DNA of 64,000 nt from Thalassotalea atypica (GCF_030295975.1 NZ_AP027364.1:1116001-1180000); one strand, 5' to 3'; shown: positions 19,197 to 28,785, counted from the stretch's first letter. Notes: generated by a model not told the origin, from the letters alone. Translations and numbers: made by a program.

Positions 19197-21497
19197 TTGA
19201 GTTATCAAGTTTTAGCAAGAAAGTGGCGCCCTAAGAATTTTAGGGAGCTGATGGGGCAAGAGCATGTCGTTACGATACTTGCCAATGCCCTTGCACAAAA
19301 TAGACTGCATCACGCCTATTTATTTACTGGTACGCGCGGCGTGGGTAAAACTACTATCGCCCGTATTTTTGCTAAAAGCTTGAACTGTATTGAAGGCGTT
19401 AGCGCAGAGCCCTGTGGTAAATGTGACGTATGTGAAGACATTGATCATGGCAACTTTGTTGATTTGCTTGAAATTGATGCTGCCTCACGCACGAAAGTTG
19501 ATGACACGCGTGAAATTCTTGAAAATGTACAATACGCACCTTCGCGTGGTCGCTTTAAAGTTTACTTAATTGACGAAGTGCATATGCTCTCTCGCAGCAG
19601 TTTTAATGCGTTGCTTAAAACGCTAGAAGAGCCGCCTGAACATGTTAAATTTATTTTGGCGACAACAGATCCGCAAAAATTACCAATCACGGTACTTTCA
19701 CGTTGCTTACAGTTTCACTTAAAAGCGCTAACGGTTAATCAAATCGAACGTAAATTGAAAGAAATTCTAGTGGCTGAATCGGTCGATGTTGATGCTGGAT
19801 CATTAACGTTGCTCGCTAAGGCGGCGCGCGGCAGTATGCGTGATAGTTTAAGTTTAACTGATCAAGCCATCGCGCAAGGTCAGGGGAATATCCAGCTGAG
19901 CAATGTGCAGCAAATGCTGGGCGGTATTGATCAGAATTGGCCGTTTAAAATTCTGATCGCATTAATTAAGCATGATGCTGAACAACTGATGGTGTTGTCT
20001 CAAGAGATTGCGAGTTATGCACCAAATTACGGACGATTATTTGCTGAGCTGATTCAATTATTGCATCAAGTGGCAATGCATCAGGTGGTAGCACATGACT
20101 TTAACCTGTCGAATGAACATTTGGCATTATTGAAAAAATTTGCACAAGCTATGTCCGCTGAAGATATTCAGCTTTATTATCAAATTGCGTTAAATGGTAG
20201 AAAAGATTTACCTTATGCGGGTGACGAACAAGCAGCATTTGATATGACGCTATTGAGGTTATTGGCGTTCAAGCCTGTTGCTCATGCAAATGAGTTACCA
20301 AAAAATGATGCAGCTAGGTTAAATGATACATCAACTCAACTTGCCGCCGTATCGTTTGATGATGTGGTGCTTGATGAATCAAACGTTACCATAGATGCGC
20401 CTATCGTTAATGATAAAGTGTCATCGCCTCAAACAGCACCTCAGCTAGAGTCTACTGATAATGCAAATAGCATTGTCATAGCACAAGATGAGGAAGAGAG
20501 CAGTGAAGCCTATTTAGAGCAAAAATTGGCGGCTGAAATGTTGTCAATTGAGCAAGATGCTGAAAACATGCACTCAGCCTTGATAGCAAGTACACAAACA
20601 ACGGCAGAACTGGCAACAAACGAAAATAACTCTGCTGCGAGTGTACAGCAGAATCAAGCGGAAAACATCGACGTAGAAGACGAGCCATTAGCGGGTCCTA
20701 CTGAGGATATTCAAGCAGAACCAGACTTTTTTGACTCAACTCCTGTTGAGGAACAGCCACAAGCCAATGATGAACATTCATCAGTAGTGGAGACTAATAG
20801 CAATCAAAATACAGTTACTGCTGTGACATCTTATAATGCTGAGCCTAATACTCAACCAGCTGCTCCAGTTGTCGATGAGCCAGTGCCAACGATTAATTCA
20901 CCCATTGGTGATGTGCTCAAGCAACGGAATCTATTACGAAGTCGTAAAAAACAGCAGGAAAACTCCGGAAAAAAGTCTAGTGACGCGGATAAGCGTCAAC
21001 CAACAGTAGCTGAACTACAACAAGAAAAAGCGAAGGATGTTCCTAATATTGAAACCATTCCGGAGCAACCTTTTGCACCGGAAAATATTGACCCGGCTGA
21101 AATAAAAAAAGCAAATCAAGTTGATAAATGGGCCAACATGATTGATGCCATGGCATTAAATGGTCGCCTTAGGCAACTCGCCATTCAAGCGACCATTGAC
21201 CCTGAGTCGAATGATGATTTATTAATATTATGTTTGAACCAGAAAACCAAGCATCTTAAAACTGAAAATGCGCATCAACAGTTGCAAGAATTTGTATCTC
21301 ATTATTTTGCTCGCACGATGCAAGTGGAAATAAATATTGTTGAACAAACAGTAGATGACCCTTATCAAATTCAGACGCACATCAATGACAAACGTTATGA
21401 ATATGCAAAACAAGTCTTGAAAGATGATGAAATTGTTCAACAAATGGAATCAAAGTTTCAAGCTGAACTAGATGAAAGTACTGTTGTTGCGAAATAG
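19197..21497 (+). CDS. dnaX: DNA polymerase III subunits tau and gamma
   Basis: The full 766-residue product is the tau clamp-loader subunit; it starts at TTG, reading MSYQVLARKWRP. It has a Walker A GTRGVGKTTIAR (about 45-56), four zinc-binding cysteines near 64-79 (CIEGVSAEPCGKCDVC), Walker B LIDEVHML and the sensor 1 region LATTDPQKLP. Residues about 370-620 are a long acidic low-complexity linker rich in Gln, Glu and Asn, which makes it longer than the E. coli 643 residues. The C-terminal tau domain contacts polymerase. An A AAA AAG slip site at codons 591-593 should also make a gamma form of about 594 residues. Confidence 0.97.
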   Translation: MSYQVLARKWRPKNFRELMGQEHVVTILANALAQNRLHHAYLFTGTRGVGKTTIARIFAKSLNCIEGVSAEPCGKCDVCEDIDHGNFVDLLEIDAASRTKVDDTREILENVQYAPSRGRFKVYLIDEVHMLSRSSFNALLKTLEEPPEHVKFILATTDPQKLPITVLSRCLQFHLKALTVNQIERKLKEILVAESVDVDAGSLTLLAKAARGSMRDSLSLTDQAIAQGQGNIQLSNVQQMLGGIDQNWPFKILIALIKHDAEQLMVLSQEIASYAPNYGRLFAELIQLLHQVAMHQVVAHDFNLSNEHLALLKKFAQAMSAEDIQLYYQIALNGRKDLPYAGDEQAAFDMTLLRLLAFKPVAHANELPKNDAARLNDTSTQLAAVSFDDVVLDESNVTIDAPIVNDKVSSPQTAPQLESTDNANSIVIAQDEEESSEAYLEQKLAAEMLSIEQDAENMHSALIASTQTTAELATNENNSAASVQQNQAENIDVEDEPLAGPTEDIQAEPDFFDSTPVEEQPQANDEHSSVVETNSNQNTVTAVTSYNAEPNTQPAAPVVDEPVPTINSPIGDVLKQRNLLRSRKKQQENSGKKSSDADKRQPTVAELQQEKAKDVPNIETIPEQPFAPENIDPAEIKKANQVDKWANMIDAMALNGRLRQLAIQATIDPESNDDLLILCLNQKTKHLKTENAHQQLQEFVSHYFARTMQVEINIVEQTVDDPYQIQTHINDKRYEYAKQVLKDDEIVQQMESKFQAELDESTVVAK
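20956..20998 (+). promoter_or_regulatory. programmed -1 ribosomal frameshift signal in dnaX
   Basis: Three elements are in register. AGGAA (20956-20960) is a Shine-Dalgarno-like stimulator about 8 nt upstream. The heptamer A AAA AAG (20969-20975) is in the correct reading phase. A perfect 6-bp stem TGACGC/GCGTCA (20981-20986 with 20993-20998) begins 5 nt downstream. After slippage the -1 frame reads Val then TAG at 20978-20980. This is the organisation known from E. coli dnaX. Confidence 0.93.
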
Positions 21498-21601
21498 ACA
21501 GTAACAAATTAGCCGCGAGCTGTGTGATTATGGCGTATGTAGCACTTGAATTATCACTCAATAAGCACTATCTTTGGCACAAAATTGAATAGAGGAATAC
21601 T

Positions 21602-21928
21602 ATGATGAAAGGCGGTATGGGCAACTTGATGAAACAAGCCCAACAAATGCAAGCAAAAATGCAAAAAGCACAGGAAGAAATTGCCAATATGGAAGTGACC
21701 GGTGAAGCTGGTGCTGGCATGGTTAAAGTGACTATGACAGGCTCTCACAGCGTACGTCGTGTTGAAATTGACGAAAGTTTAATGGAAGACGACAAAGACA
21801 TGATTGAAGATCTTGTTGCTGCTGCGTTTAATGATGCGGTACGTCGTATTGAAGAAACCAATAAAGAAAAAATGGGCGCACTAACTGGCGGTATGCAATT
21901 ACCTCCAGGGATGAAAATGCCATTTTAA
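21602..21928 (+). CDS. ybaB: YbaB/EbfC family nucleoid-associated protein
   Basis: This 108-residue DNA-binding protein forms a tweezer-like dimer. It has an N-terminal helix rich in Gln, Lys and Met (about residues 8-32), the beta core [17 protein letters not shown], and a C-terminal helix followed by [14 protein letters not shown] start 3 nt later (second ATG) is equally possible. It lies 104 nt after dnaX. The usual third partner recR is not next to it; a terminator follows instead. Confidence 0.95.
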   Translation: MMKGGMGNLMKQAQQMQAKMQKAQEEIANMEVTGEAGAGMVKVTMTGSHSVRRVEIDESLMEDDKDMIEDLVAAAFNDAVRRIEETNKEKMGALTGGMQLPPGMKMPF

Positions 21929-22001
21929 CGCTTACAGTATTTAATATTACCTAGTGTTCATTTAACGTTAGTAACTGGTAAATACAAAGCAAAAATAACG
22001 A

Positions 22002-22031
22002 AAGCTCAAGTTGTTTAACTTGGGCTTTTTT
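22002..22031 (+). terminator. terminator after ybaB
   Basis: GCTCAAGTT pairs with AACTTGGGC (one G-T pair) around GTTT, followed by six T residues. It ends the apt-dnaX-ybaB unit. Confidence 0.85.
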
Positions 22032-22457
22032 ATTGTTTGAGAGAAACTTTAACGGGGTTTCTAGAGAAGCCGCTGGTTATTGAATTGTGTTCGACACAGC
22101 CAAGTTCAACAATGATTTGAAGTTTTGACCTTCAATCCATTGATCCTATGGAATAGTATTCGTCCGTTAAACAAACTCCTAAATAGGCTAGCTAAGCGCT
22201 AGCCTTATTGCTGTAGAAAAAATATGCCTTTTAGGAGATTAATAGGCCTAGAAGTTAGTCATGATGTTGAACCTCAAAACTCAGGTGTTATCAATAAATT
22301 TTTCGCTGTTCTTGCTTATCTTGCAGTAAAATATAGGTATTTTAAACGGTCTGTAAAGTCAGCGATTATTATTTCTATACATGAAAAGCAGAGATGTTGA
22401 GTCATTTAGCTAACGTAAATGCTGGGGACCTCGTTGCTACTGTTAACGAAATTTATA
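22032..22457. other. 426-nt gene-free interval with one hairpin
   Basis: I see no credible coding region here. The one clear structure is a 7-bp hairpin GGCTAGC/GCTAGCC at 22186-22204 followed by TTATT. This is the position where recR would be expected after dnaX-ybaB, and a decayed insertion sequence lies just beyond the next gene, so a past rearrangement is plausible. Confidence 0.5.
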
Positions 22458-23183
22458 TCATTCCTTAACCTTAGTTGTTGATAAAAAGTCCCCTCGCTTA
22501 AATGCAGATTTAACGGTATTAATGATCTCATCTTGGCTAAGGTTGAGCTTGTGTTTTTTGCTAAAACCAAAGTATGTTTCTTTGGCTCTTACATCATCTA
22601 AGGATATTGATGATACTTTCAAGTTAGCTTTAGCAATGTCGGTTAAATTCAAATCAAGCAAGTCCGGATTCGACATGATGAGGTCAATTCGTTCTTTTAA
22701 TAAGAGTGAAATGCCGGCTCTTTCATTTTGAATTGCTATTTTATTTAACGTCGTATCGTTATCAAATTTTGCAAAGTACGTAGCCCCTCTAGGAACGCCA
22801 ATCAACTTACCTTTGAAATCACTGTAAGTGTTAATTGTAATGTCTTTTTTTGTAATAACAGATAGTTTATCGGCCAATTTAAATGGCGCATAAAATGCAA
22901 ATTTCTCGCGCTTCTCGGTAATGTTTAAGCCTGCGATGACATCAACACCGCCAGATTTTAGTAACGCTACACATCGTGCGAAATTAGGTGATTGGATATA
23001 GGTTAGTCGCATGTTTAGTTGTTGAGCAAGAACTTTTAATGCCGAGATATGTGTTCCGTGAGGCACTTCGCCTAAGTACTGATAGGGTGGGTGGTCGTCT
23101 ATACATGCGACAATTCCTTTTTCGTTCGCGTATGTGCTCGCTATTAAGAAAAAAGAAAGACAGGCTACAATGATTTTAAACAT
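22458..23183 (-). CDS. periplasmic solute-binding protein (SBP_bac_3-like), orphan
   Basis: The chosen ATG at 23181-23183 gives 241 residues that begin with a proper signal peptide (MFKIIVACLSFFLIASTYANE). The frame stays open upstream to 23291, but that part lies antisense within a decayed transposase and is not signal-like. The mature protein reads IVACIDDHPPYQYLGE, then the typical DVIAGLNITEKREKFAFYAPF and a C-terminal helix. No transporter partners are adjacent. It resembles family 3 amino-acid-binding proteins; the ligand is unknown. Confidence 0.8.
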   Translation of the reverse strand: MFKIIVACLSFFLIASTYANEKGIVACIDDHPPYQYLGEVPHGTHISALKVLAQQLNMRLTYIQSPNFARCVALLKSGGVDVIAGLNITEKREKFAFYAPFKLADKLSVITKKDITINTYSDFKGKLIGVPRGATYFAKFDNDTTLNKIAIQNERAGISLLLKERIDLIMSNPDLLDLNLTDIAKANLKVSSISLDDVRAKETYFGFSKKHKLNLSQDEIINTVKSAFKRGDFLSTTKVKE

Positions 23184-23186
23184 GAT

Positions 23187-23850
23187 GAGCTCAAGATAGC
23201 CAAAACCATGTGCGCTGTAAACAGAAATATGAACCTTGCAGGTATTCGAGCACAAATAGACTATAAGAAGCGCAAAGGCAGTTATGGCCATAAGCCTTCA
23301 GTTGTTGCTGATAACCAAATGAAATGGCAATTCGATGTTGGGTGGCAGATATTACGAATGTCGACATTCATCAAGGCCTTTTGTACTTAGCTGTGGTGAC
23401 CAATTTCTTCTCTCGCCAAGTTATTGGCTGGTCGATGCAATCAATGATGCATACAGACTTCGTAGTAAATGCATGACTTGCAGCGGTATAGCGGGGCAAA
23501 ACTGAGCAAACTGTTATTGTGCATGCAGATCTAGGGAGTCAATTTACAGATTATGATTGGCAATGCTTTACAGGCGAGCATAATTTGTCACTGAGTATGA
23601 GCCGCAAAGGGAACTGCCATGATAGTGCTGTTGCAAAAGGCGTTTTCCAGTTACTCAAACGTGAATGTATTAAACGGTGAAAGTACTTAAATTGAGAAAA
23701 AGCGAAAGAAGATATATTCGATTACATCGAAATGTCTAACAACAGTAACGACAGCATCGTTATTTAAATAATCAGCCTTCGGCTGACTACGATAAAGCCT
23801 ATTTTATGAACCACGAAAATGTCTAGGTTAGTCCGGTCGATTCAGTTTTG
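23187..23850 (+). pseudogene. decayed IS3-family transposase (OrfB) remnant
   Basis: Translation in pieces gives a recognisable integrase-type transposase. It runs from NLAGIRAQIDYKK, through GHKPSVVADNQ and a frameshift near 23340, to DITNVDIHQGLLYLAVV, SRQVIGWSMQSMMHTD, VIVHADLGSQFTD, MSRKGNCHDSAVAKG, LLKREC and EDIFDYIEM, ending SADYDKAYFMNHENV at a TAG (23824-23826). The DDE residues include both Asp, but the Glu of the AVAES motif is now Lys. At least five in-frame stops and more than one frameshift make it dead. The N-terminal part and OrfA are missing. The right end probably lies just after the stop. Confidence 0.88.
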
Positions 23851-23923
23851 TGAATAATCATTATTTAGCATATACCTCAAAACTTAAGGCATGAAAATGC
23901 CATTCTAGTTATAACACCTATAA

Positions 23924-23952
23924 AGAATAGCGCCTTAAGGCGCTATTCTTTT
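23924..23952. terminator. terminator after the fadL-type gene
   Basis: A long self-complementary stretch AATAGCGCC/GGCGCTATT is flanked by AAAG and CTTTTA. It lies 33 nt after the minus-strand fadL stop and can act in both directions. Confidence 0.7.
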
Positions 23953-23984
23953 ATTTAAACTTGTAGAAAACGAAGGATTATCTA

Positions 23985-25184
23985 CTAAAAAGTAAAATTA
24001 ACGCCAAAGAAATGAATTTGGCCTTCAAATCCGCCATAGATTTGGGTATATGCTTTACCTGTACGATCAATCTCTACGGTACCTAAATCAGCATATTCGT
24101 AGAAGACGTCAACAACCGTATCATGCCATTTGGTTTTTGCGCCTAGTGAGTAGCGATATGATTCACCAACAGGGAAGTCAACCCATTGCTTTGTCGGATC
24201 GTCTTGTGGTGCTGTCTCATAAGCAAAGCCGGCTTTAAGTGTCCAGTTTTGATTTAACAAGTACTCTGCGCCAATAGCATACTTCCATGTATCCTCCCAC
24301 TCGCGATTAATAGATTGAGGAGCCCCCTCTAGACTATTTAGTTTGTCATGATAAACAGGGGTTTCTGGATATTCACTCCAGCGATGAAGTTGAATTGATG
24401 ACAGCAAGCTTAGCGTTGGTGTTACGGCTAATCGACCGCTGATGTCGATAATTGATGGTGTGATTAACTCAGTACCCACAATAGATTCGATAGGGGGATC
24501 CATTAATGAAGTAACTGACATATCAGAAAATTCATGGACAACTTTTGAGCGGTAACTTAGGCCTAAAGCCCAGTGCTCTTCTTGGTACATTAGACCAGCA
24601 GTATAACCATAGGAAAAATCATCGCCCTCATCGATTTCTATACCTGTGGTACTGACTTCTAATATCGCATAACTTATTTGTCCGCCAAATCCAATGGAGA
24701 GTTTGTCACTGACTTTGTAACTCATATTGGGGTTTACTTGCAGGATACTCATGTTGGCTTTGACTAAATGATTCGCACCATCCCACTGTGTACCGTAATC
24801 AATAGATGAACCGCCGGTTCCGCCGATATTTATACCAAGATGTAAGTTATCAGTCACCTGTCGGGCATAAAACACACCTAATGCCGGCATAACTGTTTGA
24901 GCATCTGTATCCCCTGTTGGGGTGTAATCGGGTAACTCTCCTTTAGTGCCGTAATCTTCGTAATCCATTTGTAAGTCCAAAAACATGGCGTTAATCGTAA
25001 ACTTGTCTTCGCCCATATAGGACATGGTTGCAGGGTTTATCCAGCTAGCAGCAGCTGATTCGGTATAAACTCCATCTCCGGCACCAACGGTTCCAGCATT
25101 TGCTGTTGCGGCTTCTTGTAGCAAAAGCCCACTCGCATTCGCATAGTTTGCACATAAAAATAGTGCAATTATTGATTTCTTCAT
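23985..25184 (-). CDS. FadL/TodX-type outer-membrane transporter
   Basis: This 399-residue beta-barrel protein is of the long-chain fatty acid and hydrocarbon transporter family. It starts at ATG 25182-25184, with AGGAG upstream, and has a signal peptide ending NYANA. The mature N-terminus SGLLLQEAATANAGTVGAG is the plug segment that is diagnostic of FadL; AASWINPATMSYM follows. The C-terminus ends in Phe as expected for barrels. An upstream extension to 25268 lacks homology. It neighbours an arylsulfatase, which suggests uptake of a hydrophobic, perhaps sulfated, substrate. Confidence 0.92.
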   Translation of the reverse strand: MKKSIIALFLCANYANASGLLLQEAATANAGTVGAGDGVYTESAAASWINPATMSYMGEDKFTINAMFLDLQMDYEDYGTKGELPDYTPTGDTDAQTVMPALGVFYARQVTDNLHLGINIGGTGGSSIDYGTQWDGANHLVKANMSILQVNPNMSYKVSDKLSIGFGGQISYAILEVSTTGIEIDEGDDFSYGYTAGLMYQEEHWALGLSYRSKVVHEFSDMSVTSLMDPPIESIVGTELITPSIIDISGRLAVTPTLSLLSSIQLHRWSEYPETPVYHDKLNSLEGAPQSINREWEDTWKYAIGAEYLLNQNWTLKAGFAYETAPQDDPTKQWVDFPVGESYRYSLGAKTKWHDTVVDVFYEYADLGTVEIDRTGKAYTQIYGGFEGQIHFFGVNFTF

Positions 25185-25339
25185 GACGTGTCTATCTCCT
25201 ACGATAGGGAAATGTAATCTGTTCAACAAAAATTTAAAGTTAAAAAGAAAGGTATATTGGAACACCAATGTGATCTGTGCTGCTTCACTAAGTCAGGATA
25301 AAAATTGACTCAGCGAAGCGCGTTATATGTGATGTTGCT

Positions 25340-27148
25340 TTAAGCGAAAAGCCCTTTGAACCACGCGTAAACTGTTACAGTCCAGTAAATAAAGAAGTTA
25401 TCTTGCATACTGTTTTTAACGAGCTGAATTCGAGGGTCGTAACCTTTTGGCACCTCGATAACACCGTTATCTTGAACATATTGTGCGTAATCGTTTGCAA
25501 GTTCTTCAATTAGCTCTGGCTTTTTAGATGCTAAGTTGTTTGCTTCCGCCGGATCAGTCTTAATGTTGTAAAGCTCCCATTCGCCATTTCCTTTAGGTGG
25601 GATATTTCTAACTGCTTTATAGTCCCCGTAGAATACAGCGCTACTTCCAGCTAGTTCATAACCAACTTTGGCATCCTTTGGGTGAACAGTGGCTGATTTA
25701 CCAGTCATTAATGACCACATGCTTACGCCGTCAGGTTTATGCATGTTGGGCAATTTAGCGTAGGTTTCGTCTATATCGATATTTGCTACGTCAAGTAATG
25801 TCGGTACAACGTCTTTAATGAAACCAAACTCAGCAGAGCGTTGTGCTTTAATATGGTCAGGGAAATACGCGATCATGGGTGAGCGAATGCCTCCTTCCGA
25901 AGAGAATGTCTTCCAGAAGCTACCAGGTGTGTTACTTGCTGACGCCCATCCTGGTCCGTATTGTACGAATGAACCATTTTGTCCCATTTCAGAGTACCCA
26001 GCGCTGTAGTCATCAATGAAAGTGTACTGATAGTTGTCTTCATACCAAGAGGTATACAGGCCAATATCAGGCAATTCTGTAGGATCACCACCATTATCGG
26101 ACATAAAGATGATCATAGTATTATCTGCTTCACCGATGGATTCTAAATACTTCATTAAGCGACCAATGTTTACGTCCATGTTGTCAACCATACCTGCGTA
26201 TGTTTGCATTTTGTGAGCGCTAAACTGCTTTTCTTCTTCTGATAAGCTATCCCAATCAAGGATTTCGAAAATATCGTTGTCCATATTTTCACGTAAGCCG
26301 ACGTTTTTACCGACAATTCCAAGCTCTTTTTGCTTAGCTAGACGTTTCGCCTTTAAAGCATCCCAACCTTGATCGTAAACACCGTCATATTTGTCGATAT
26401 ATTGCTTTGGCGCTTGTACTGGTGAGTGAACAGCCTGATATGCAACATAGGCAAAAAATGGCTTACCTGAATCTTTGTTGGAATCAATATAGCTGATCAT
26501 TTTCTCGGTATAATAATCTGTTGAAAAGTACTCGCCGTCTTTTGGCAAATCAGCGGGTTTGCCATCTTCAAAATAATGTACTTGTTTGTACATCGGCGCG
26601 TAGGTCTTATTTACGTAATTATCTGCGCCACTTTCCATCAATGTAAAGTCACGCTCAAAACCACGGTCTGCCGGCAGATAGCCTGCTTTTTTGCCTAAGT
26701 GCCACTTGCCTACCATGTAAGTGTGGTAACCGGACCCTTTTAATATGGTCGGTAAGCTCACAACATTGTGGTTTAATTTGCCTTCATATCCAGGCTTACC
26801 AAATTGATTGTCTGCTTGGATTTCAAGCATGTTACCAAGACCAGCTAAATGATTGTCAACACCACTCATTAACATGGTACGCGTAGGAGAACACGCTGCA
26901 CCAACGTGAAAGTTAGTCATTTGTAAACCGTTGGCAGCCAGCTCACTTAATACCGGCGTATCAATTTCACTGCCAAATGGAGCGATATCACTGTAGCCCA
27001 TATCATCCGCAAGTATCACGATAATATTTGGCCGTTTTTTAGCTTGCATATCTGCATTGTTTGGCAGAATTTCTGTGCTATTTGCAAATGCATTGGCATT
27101 GACCCAAACCAGAAGTCCTAATGCCGTGAATAAAGTTGATTTTTTCAT
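25340..27148 (-). CDS. secreted arylsulfatase (type I, formylglycine)
   Basis: This 602-residue sulfatase hydrolyses sulfate esters. It has a signal peptide (about residues 1-22) and the metal-binding pair Asp48-Asp49 in ILADDMGYSD. The modification motif C86-S-P-T-R90, whose Cys becomes formylglycine, and the GKWHLG block (Lys148, His150) follow. A second metal site lies in FMSDNGGDP. The size and domain layout fit the arylsulfatase A group rather than carbohydrate sulfatases, but the substrate is not certain. It is a single gene whose upstream region carries a 43-bp site matching one before the LysR gene 3 kb away. Confidence 0.94.
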   Translation of the reverse strand: MKKSTLFTALGLLVWVNANAFANSTEILPNNADMQAKKRPNIIVILADDMGYSDIAPFGSEIDTPVLSELAANGLQMTNFHVGAACSPTRTMLMSGVDNHLAGLGNMLEIQADNQFGKPGYEGKLNHNVVSLPTILKGSGYHTYMVGKWHLGKKAGYLPADRGFERDFTLMESGADNYVNKTYAPMYKQVHYFEDGKPADLPKDGEYFSTDYYTEKMISYIDSNKDSGKPFFAYVAYQAVHSPVQAPKQYIDKYDGVYDQGWDALKAKRLAKQKELGIVGKNVGLRENMDNDIFEILDWDSLSEEEKQFSAHKMQTYAGMVDNMDVNIGRLMKYLESIGEADNTMIIFMSDNGGDPTELPDIGLYTSWYEDNYQYTFIDDYSAGYSEMGQNGSFVQYGPGWASASNTPGSFWKTFSSEGGIRSPMIAYFPDHIKAQRSAEFGFIKDVVPTLLDVANIDIDETYAKLPNMHKPDGVSMWSLMTGKSATVHPKDAKVGYELAGSSAVFYGDYKAVRNIPPKGNGEWELYNIKTDPAEANNLASKKPELIEELANDYAQYVQDNGVIEVPKGYDPRIQLVKNSMQDNFFIYWTVTVYAWFKGLFA

Positions 27149-27237
27149 ATCGATTACTTCAATTAGTTGATTAAAAAAGGGTGATTTACATCAGTTCAGT
27201 ACAATGAGGTTATTTTAAATTTGTCATTCCATGCCTA

Positions 27238-27280
27238 CAAGTGATGTATATTTATAGGGTGTATAACTGTTAGGAATGTT
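27238..27280. promoter_or_regulatory. candidate LysR operator, copy 1 (upstream of arylsulfatase)
   Basis: This 43-bp element shares layout with the one at 30256-30298: CAA-TGATGTATA, TTAT, a 7-nt variable centre, ATAACTG, 3 variable nt, GGAATGTT. It sits about 90-130 nt upstream of the arylsulfatase start and in the same orientation relative to minus-strand genes as the other copy. Assigning it to the LysR protein at 30311 is inference. Confidence 0.65.
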
Positions 27281-27384
27281 ACGGCTTGCATTATTGAGCA
27301 ATGAGAAAGGTAGGATGAAGGGGGATCTAAAATTGATGACTTATTAACATGTAAGCAGAGTAATATATCGACACTTTTAAGAGA

Positions 27385-27411
27385 AAAAGCCCAAGTTGTT
27401 CAACTTGAGCG
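27385..27411 (-). terminator. terminator of the 27.5-30.2 kb minus-strand operon
   Basis: Read on the minus strand, CGCTCAAGTTG pairs with CAACTTGGGC and is followed by TTTTTC. It is nearly the same hairpin as the one after ybaB and lies 53 nt after the stop codon at 27465. Confidence 0.7.
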
Positions 27412-27464
27412 TTTGATTCACACCAATGAAAAGGGGATGAGGCCTTCTAACTTAACTTTCAGGA

Positions 27465-27881
27465 TTAAAGCGTATTTGCGGATTCTTTCTTGATCTTATA
27501 TTGCTCAAACCAATACCCTAGTGTATATGTGCAAATAGTGATATCTGTAATGGCGAAGGGGACAAACCATTCGTTTAACCAAGCTGTTTCAGGTGAAAAG
27601 GCATTACTAGTATATAAATAAACCATAAAAAGCTTTTCTAAAAATGAATACAGCACAATGGATTGTTGCCAACTAGGTACAAAAGCCGATGCAGCGATGA
27701 AAAAGCCCATTAAGCCAACCATGATGCCCCAATGGCGAATTATAAATAAATATCGCTCATCGTATGCCAAATTGTTCATATCCATGAGTGCCCACTCTGG
27801 CCAAAACGCATAAATGGCGGCGTACATAGTGACTAATCCACCGATGACTAAAAATGGTTTAAGATACTTTGTAAAAAACAT
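27465..27881 (-). CDS. four-span membrane protein of unknown function
   Basis: This 138-residue protein has four hydrophobic segments (about residues 8-28, 46-66, 72-94 and 105-128) and a basic C-terminus. The sequence is rich in Trp and Tyr (YAFWPEWALM, IIRHWGIMVGLMGFF), as in small quinone- or lipid-associated membrane proteins, but I do not recognise the family. It is the last gene of a minus-strand unit with a short-chain dehydrogenase 40 nt upstream, and is followed by a terminator. Its role is probably tied to the dehydrogenase and arylsulfatase block. Confidence 0.75.
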   Translation of the reverse strand: MFFTKYLKPFLVIGGLVTMYAAIYAFWPEWALMDMNNLAYDERYLFIIRHWGIMVGLMGFFIAASAFVPSWQQSIVLYSFLEKLFMVYLYTSNAFSPETAWLNEWFVPFAITDITICTYTLGYWFEQYKIKKESANTL

Positions 27882-27921
27882 ACTTATTACTCCTAATGAT
27901 AAATAATTGTTTTGATTATCG

Positions 27922-28743
27922 TTATTTAGAACGCTTCACCAAATAACTTACGATATTGCCCATACACTTTTCACCGAACAGCCACTGTATAAAATAAATT
28001 AACTTACCGTCTATTGTTGACCGATAACTTAGCTTTGGCTTGTTGGTAAAGCCTGCTGTAATCAGTGTATTTACTGTAGATGTAGTATCTGAACCTTTGT
28101 TGTAGGAATCTTTTAGCCAATCATGGTTTTTAATGACTGCCGCTTTATACGCCGGTAACTGGTTACTCGCTTGCATATCTTTTAATTGCATTTCCGGCAG
28201 TTCAGTATCGACACAGCCGGGCTCTACGGTAGCAACTTGAATATTAAACTGTGCGACTTCTTGTGCTAAGCCTTTCACCATGCCATTTAATGCATGTTTG
28301 CTGGCGCTATACCAAGAATTCATGCCGGTCGACGCTCTTCCAGCAATTGAGGTCGTGAAAATTAGGCGGCCGTTATTTTGTTCCCGCATATGTGGTAATA
28401 CCGCTCTCACTACGCGAGCTGCACCATAAACATTGGTATCAAATTGTTGATGCACTTTTTCAACGGGAGTTTCTTCAACTGGACCTGCAATTGCGTAGCC
28501 AGCATTTAAGTAGACAATATCGAGATGTCCCGCTTCTTTGATTATAGCGTTGATTACTCTGTTTACGTTTTCATTATTTCGTACATCTAATCTGTAGGTC
28601 GACGCTCCGAGGAAACGTATGTCATCCATGTTATCAATCCGGCGTGCACCACAATAAACATTGTGCCCCTCTAGGATTAGCTTTTTTGCTAGCGCTTTCC
28701 CAATACCAGAAGAGGCGCCAGTAATTAAAATATTTTTTTTCAT
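27922..28743 (-). CDS. short-chain dehydrogenase/reductase
   Basis: This 273-residue Rossmann-fold oxidoreductase has the nucleotide-binding motif TGASSGIGKALA (residues about 7-18) and the NAG motif in LNAGYAIAGP. The catalytic Ser lies in TTSIAGRAS and the YxxxK in WYSASKHALNG. The Arg-rich loop after beta2 (CGARRIDN) suggests NADP preference. It resembles the 17-beta-hydroxysteroid/retinol dehydrogenase-like group, so an alcohol released by sulfate removal is a possible substrate, though this is inference. It lies in an operon with envelope genes downstream of the LysR-linked promoter. Confidence 0.92.
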   Translation of the reverse strand: MKKNILITGASSGIGKALAKKLILEGHNVYCGARRIDNMDDIRFLGASTYRLDVRNNENVNRVINAIIKEAGHLDIVYLNAGYAIAGPVEETPVEKVHQQFDTNVYGAARVVRAVLPHMREQNNGRLIFTTSIAGRASTGMNSWYSASKHALNGMVKGLAQEVAQFNIQVATVEPGCVDTELPEMQLKDMQASNQLPAYKAAVIKNHDWLKDSYNKGSDTTSTVNTLITAGFTNKPKLSYRSTIDGKLIYFIQWLFGEKCMGNIVSYLVKRSK

Positions 28744-28785
28744 ATTAGTTTCTACCTATGAGCAGCACAACAAAGAGATAAACAC

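Larger units (their letters stand above)
27149..27464. other. 316-nt intergenic region between arylsulfatase and the 138-residue gene
   Basis: It holds the shared 43-bp element (27238-27280) and the terminator at 27385-27411. I see no coding sequence in the remainder. Confidence 0.7.

Noticed and set aside
22458-23291. Longer N-terminus of the solute-binding protein up to 23291
   Set aside because: The extra 36 residues lie antisense within a dead transposase and precede a clean signal peptide that starts at 23183.
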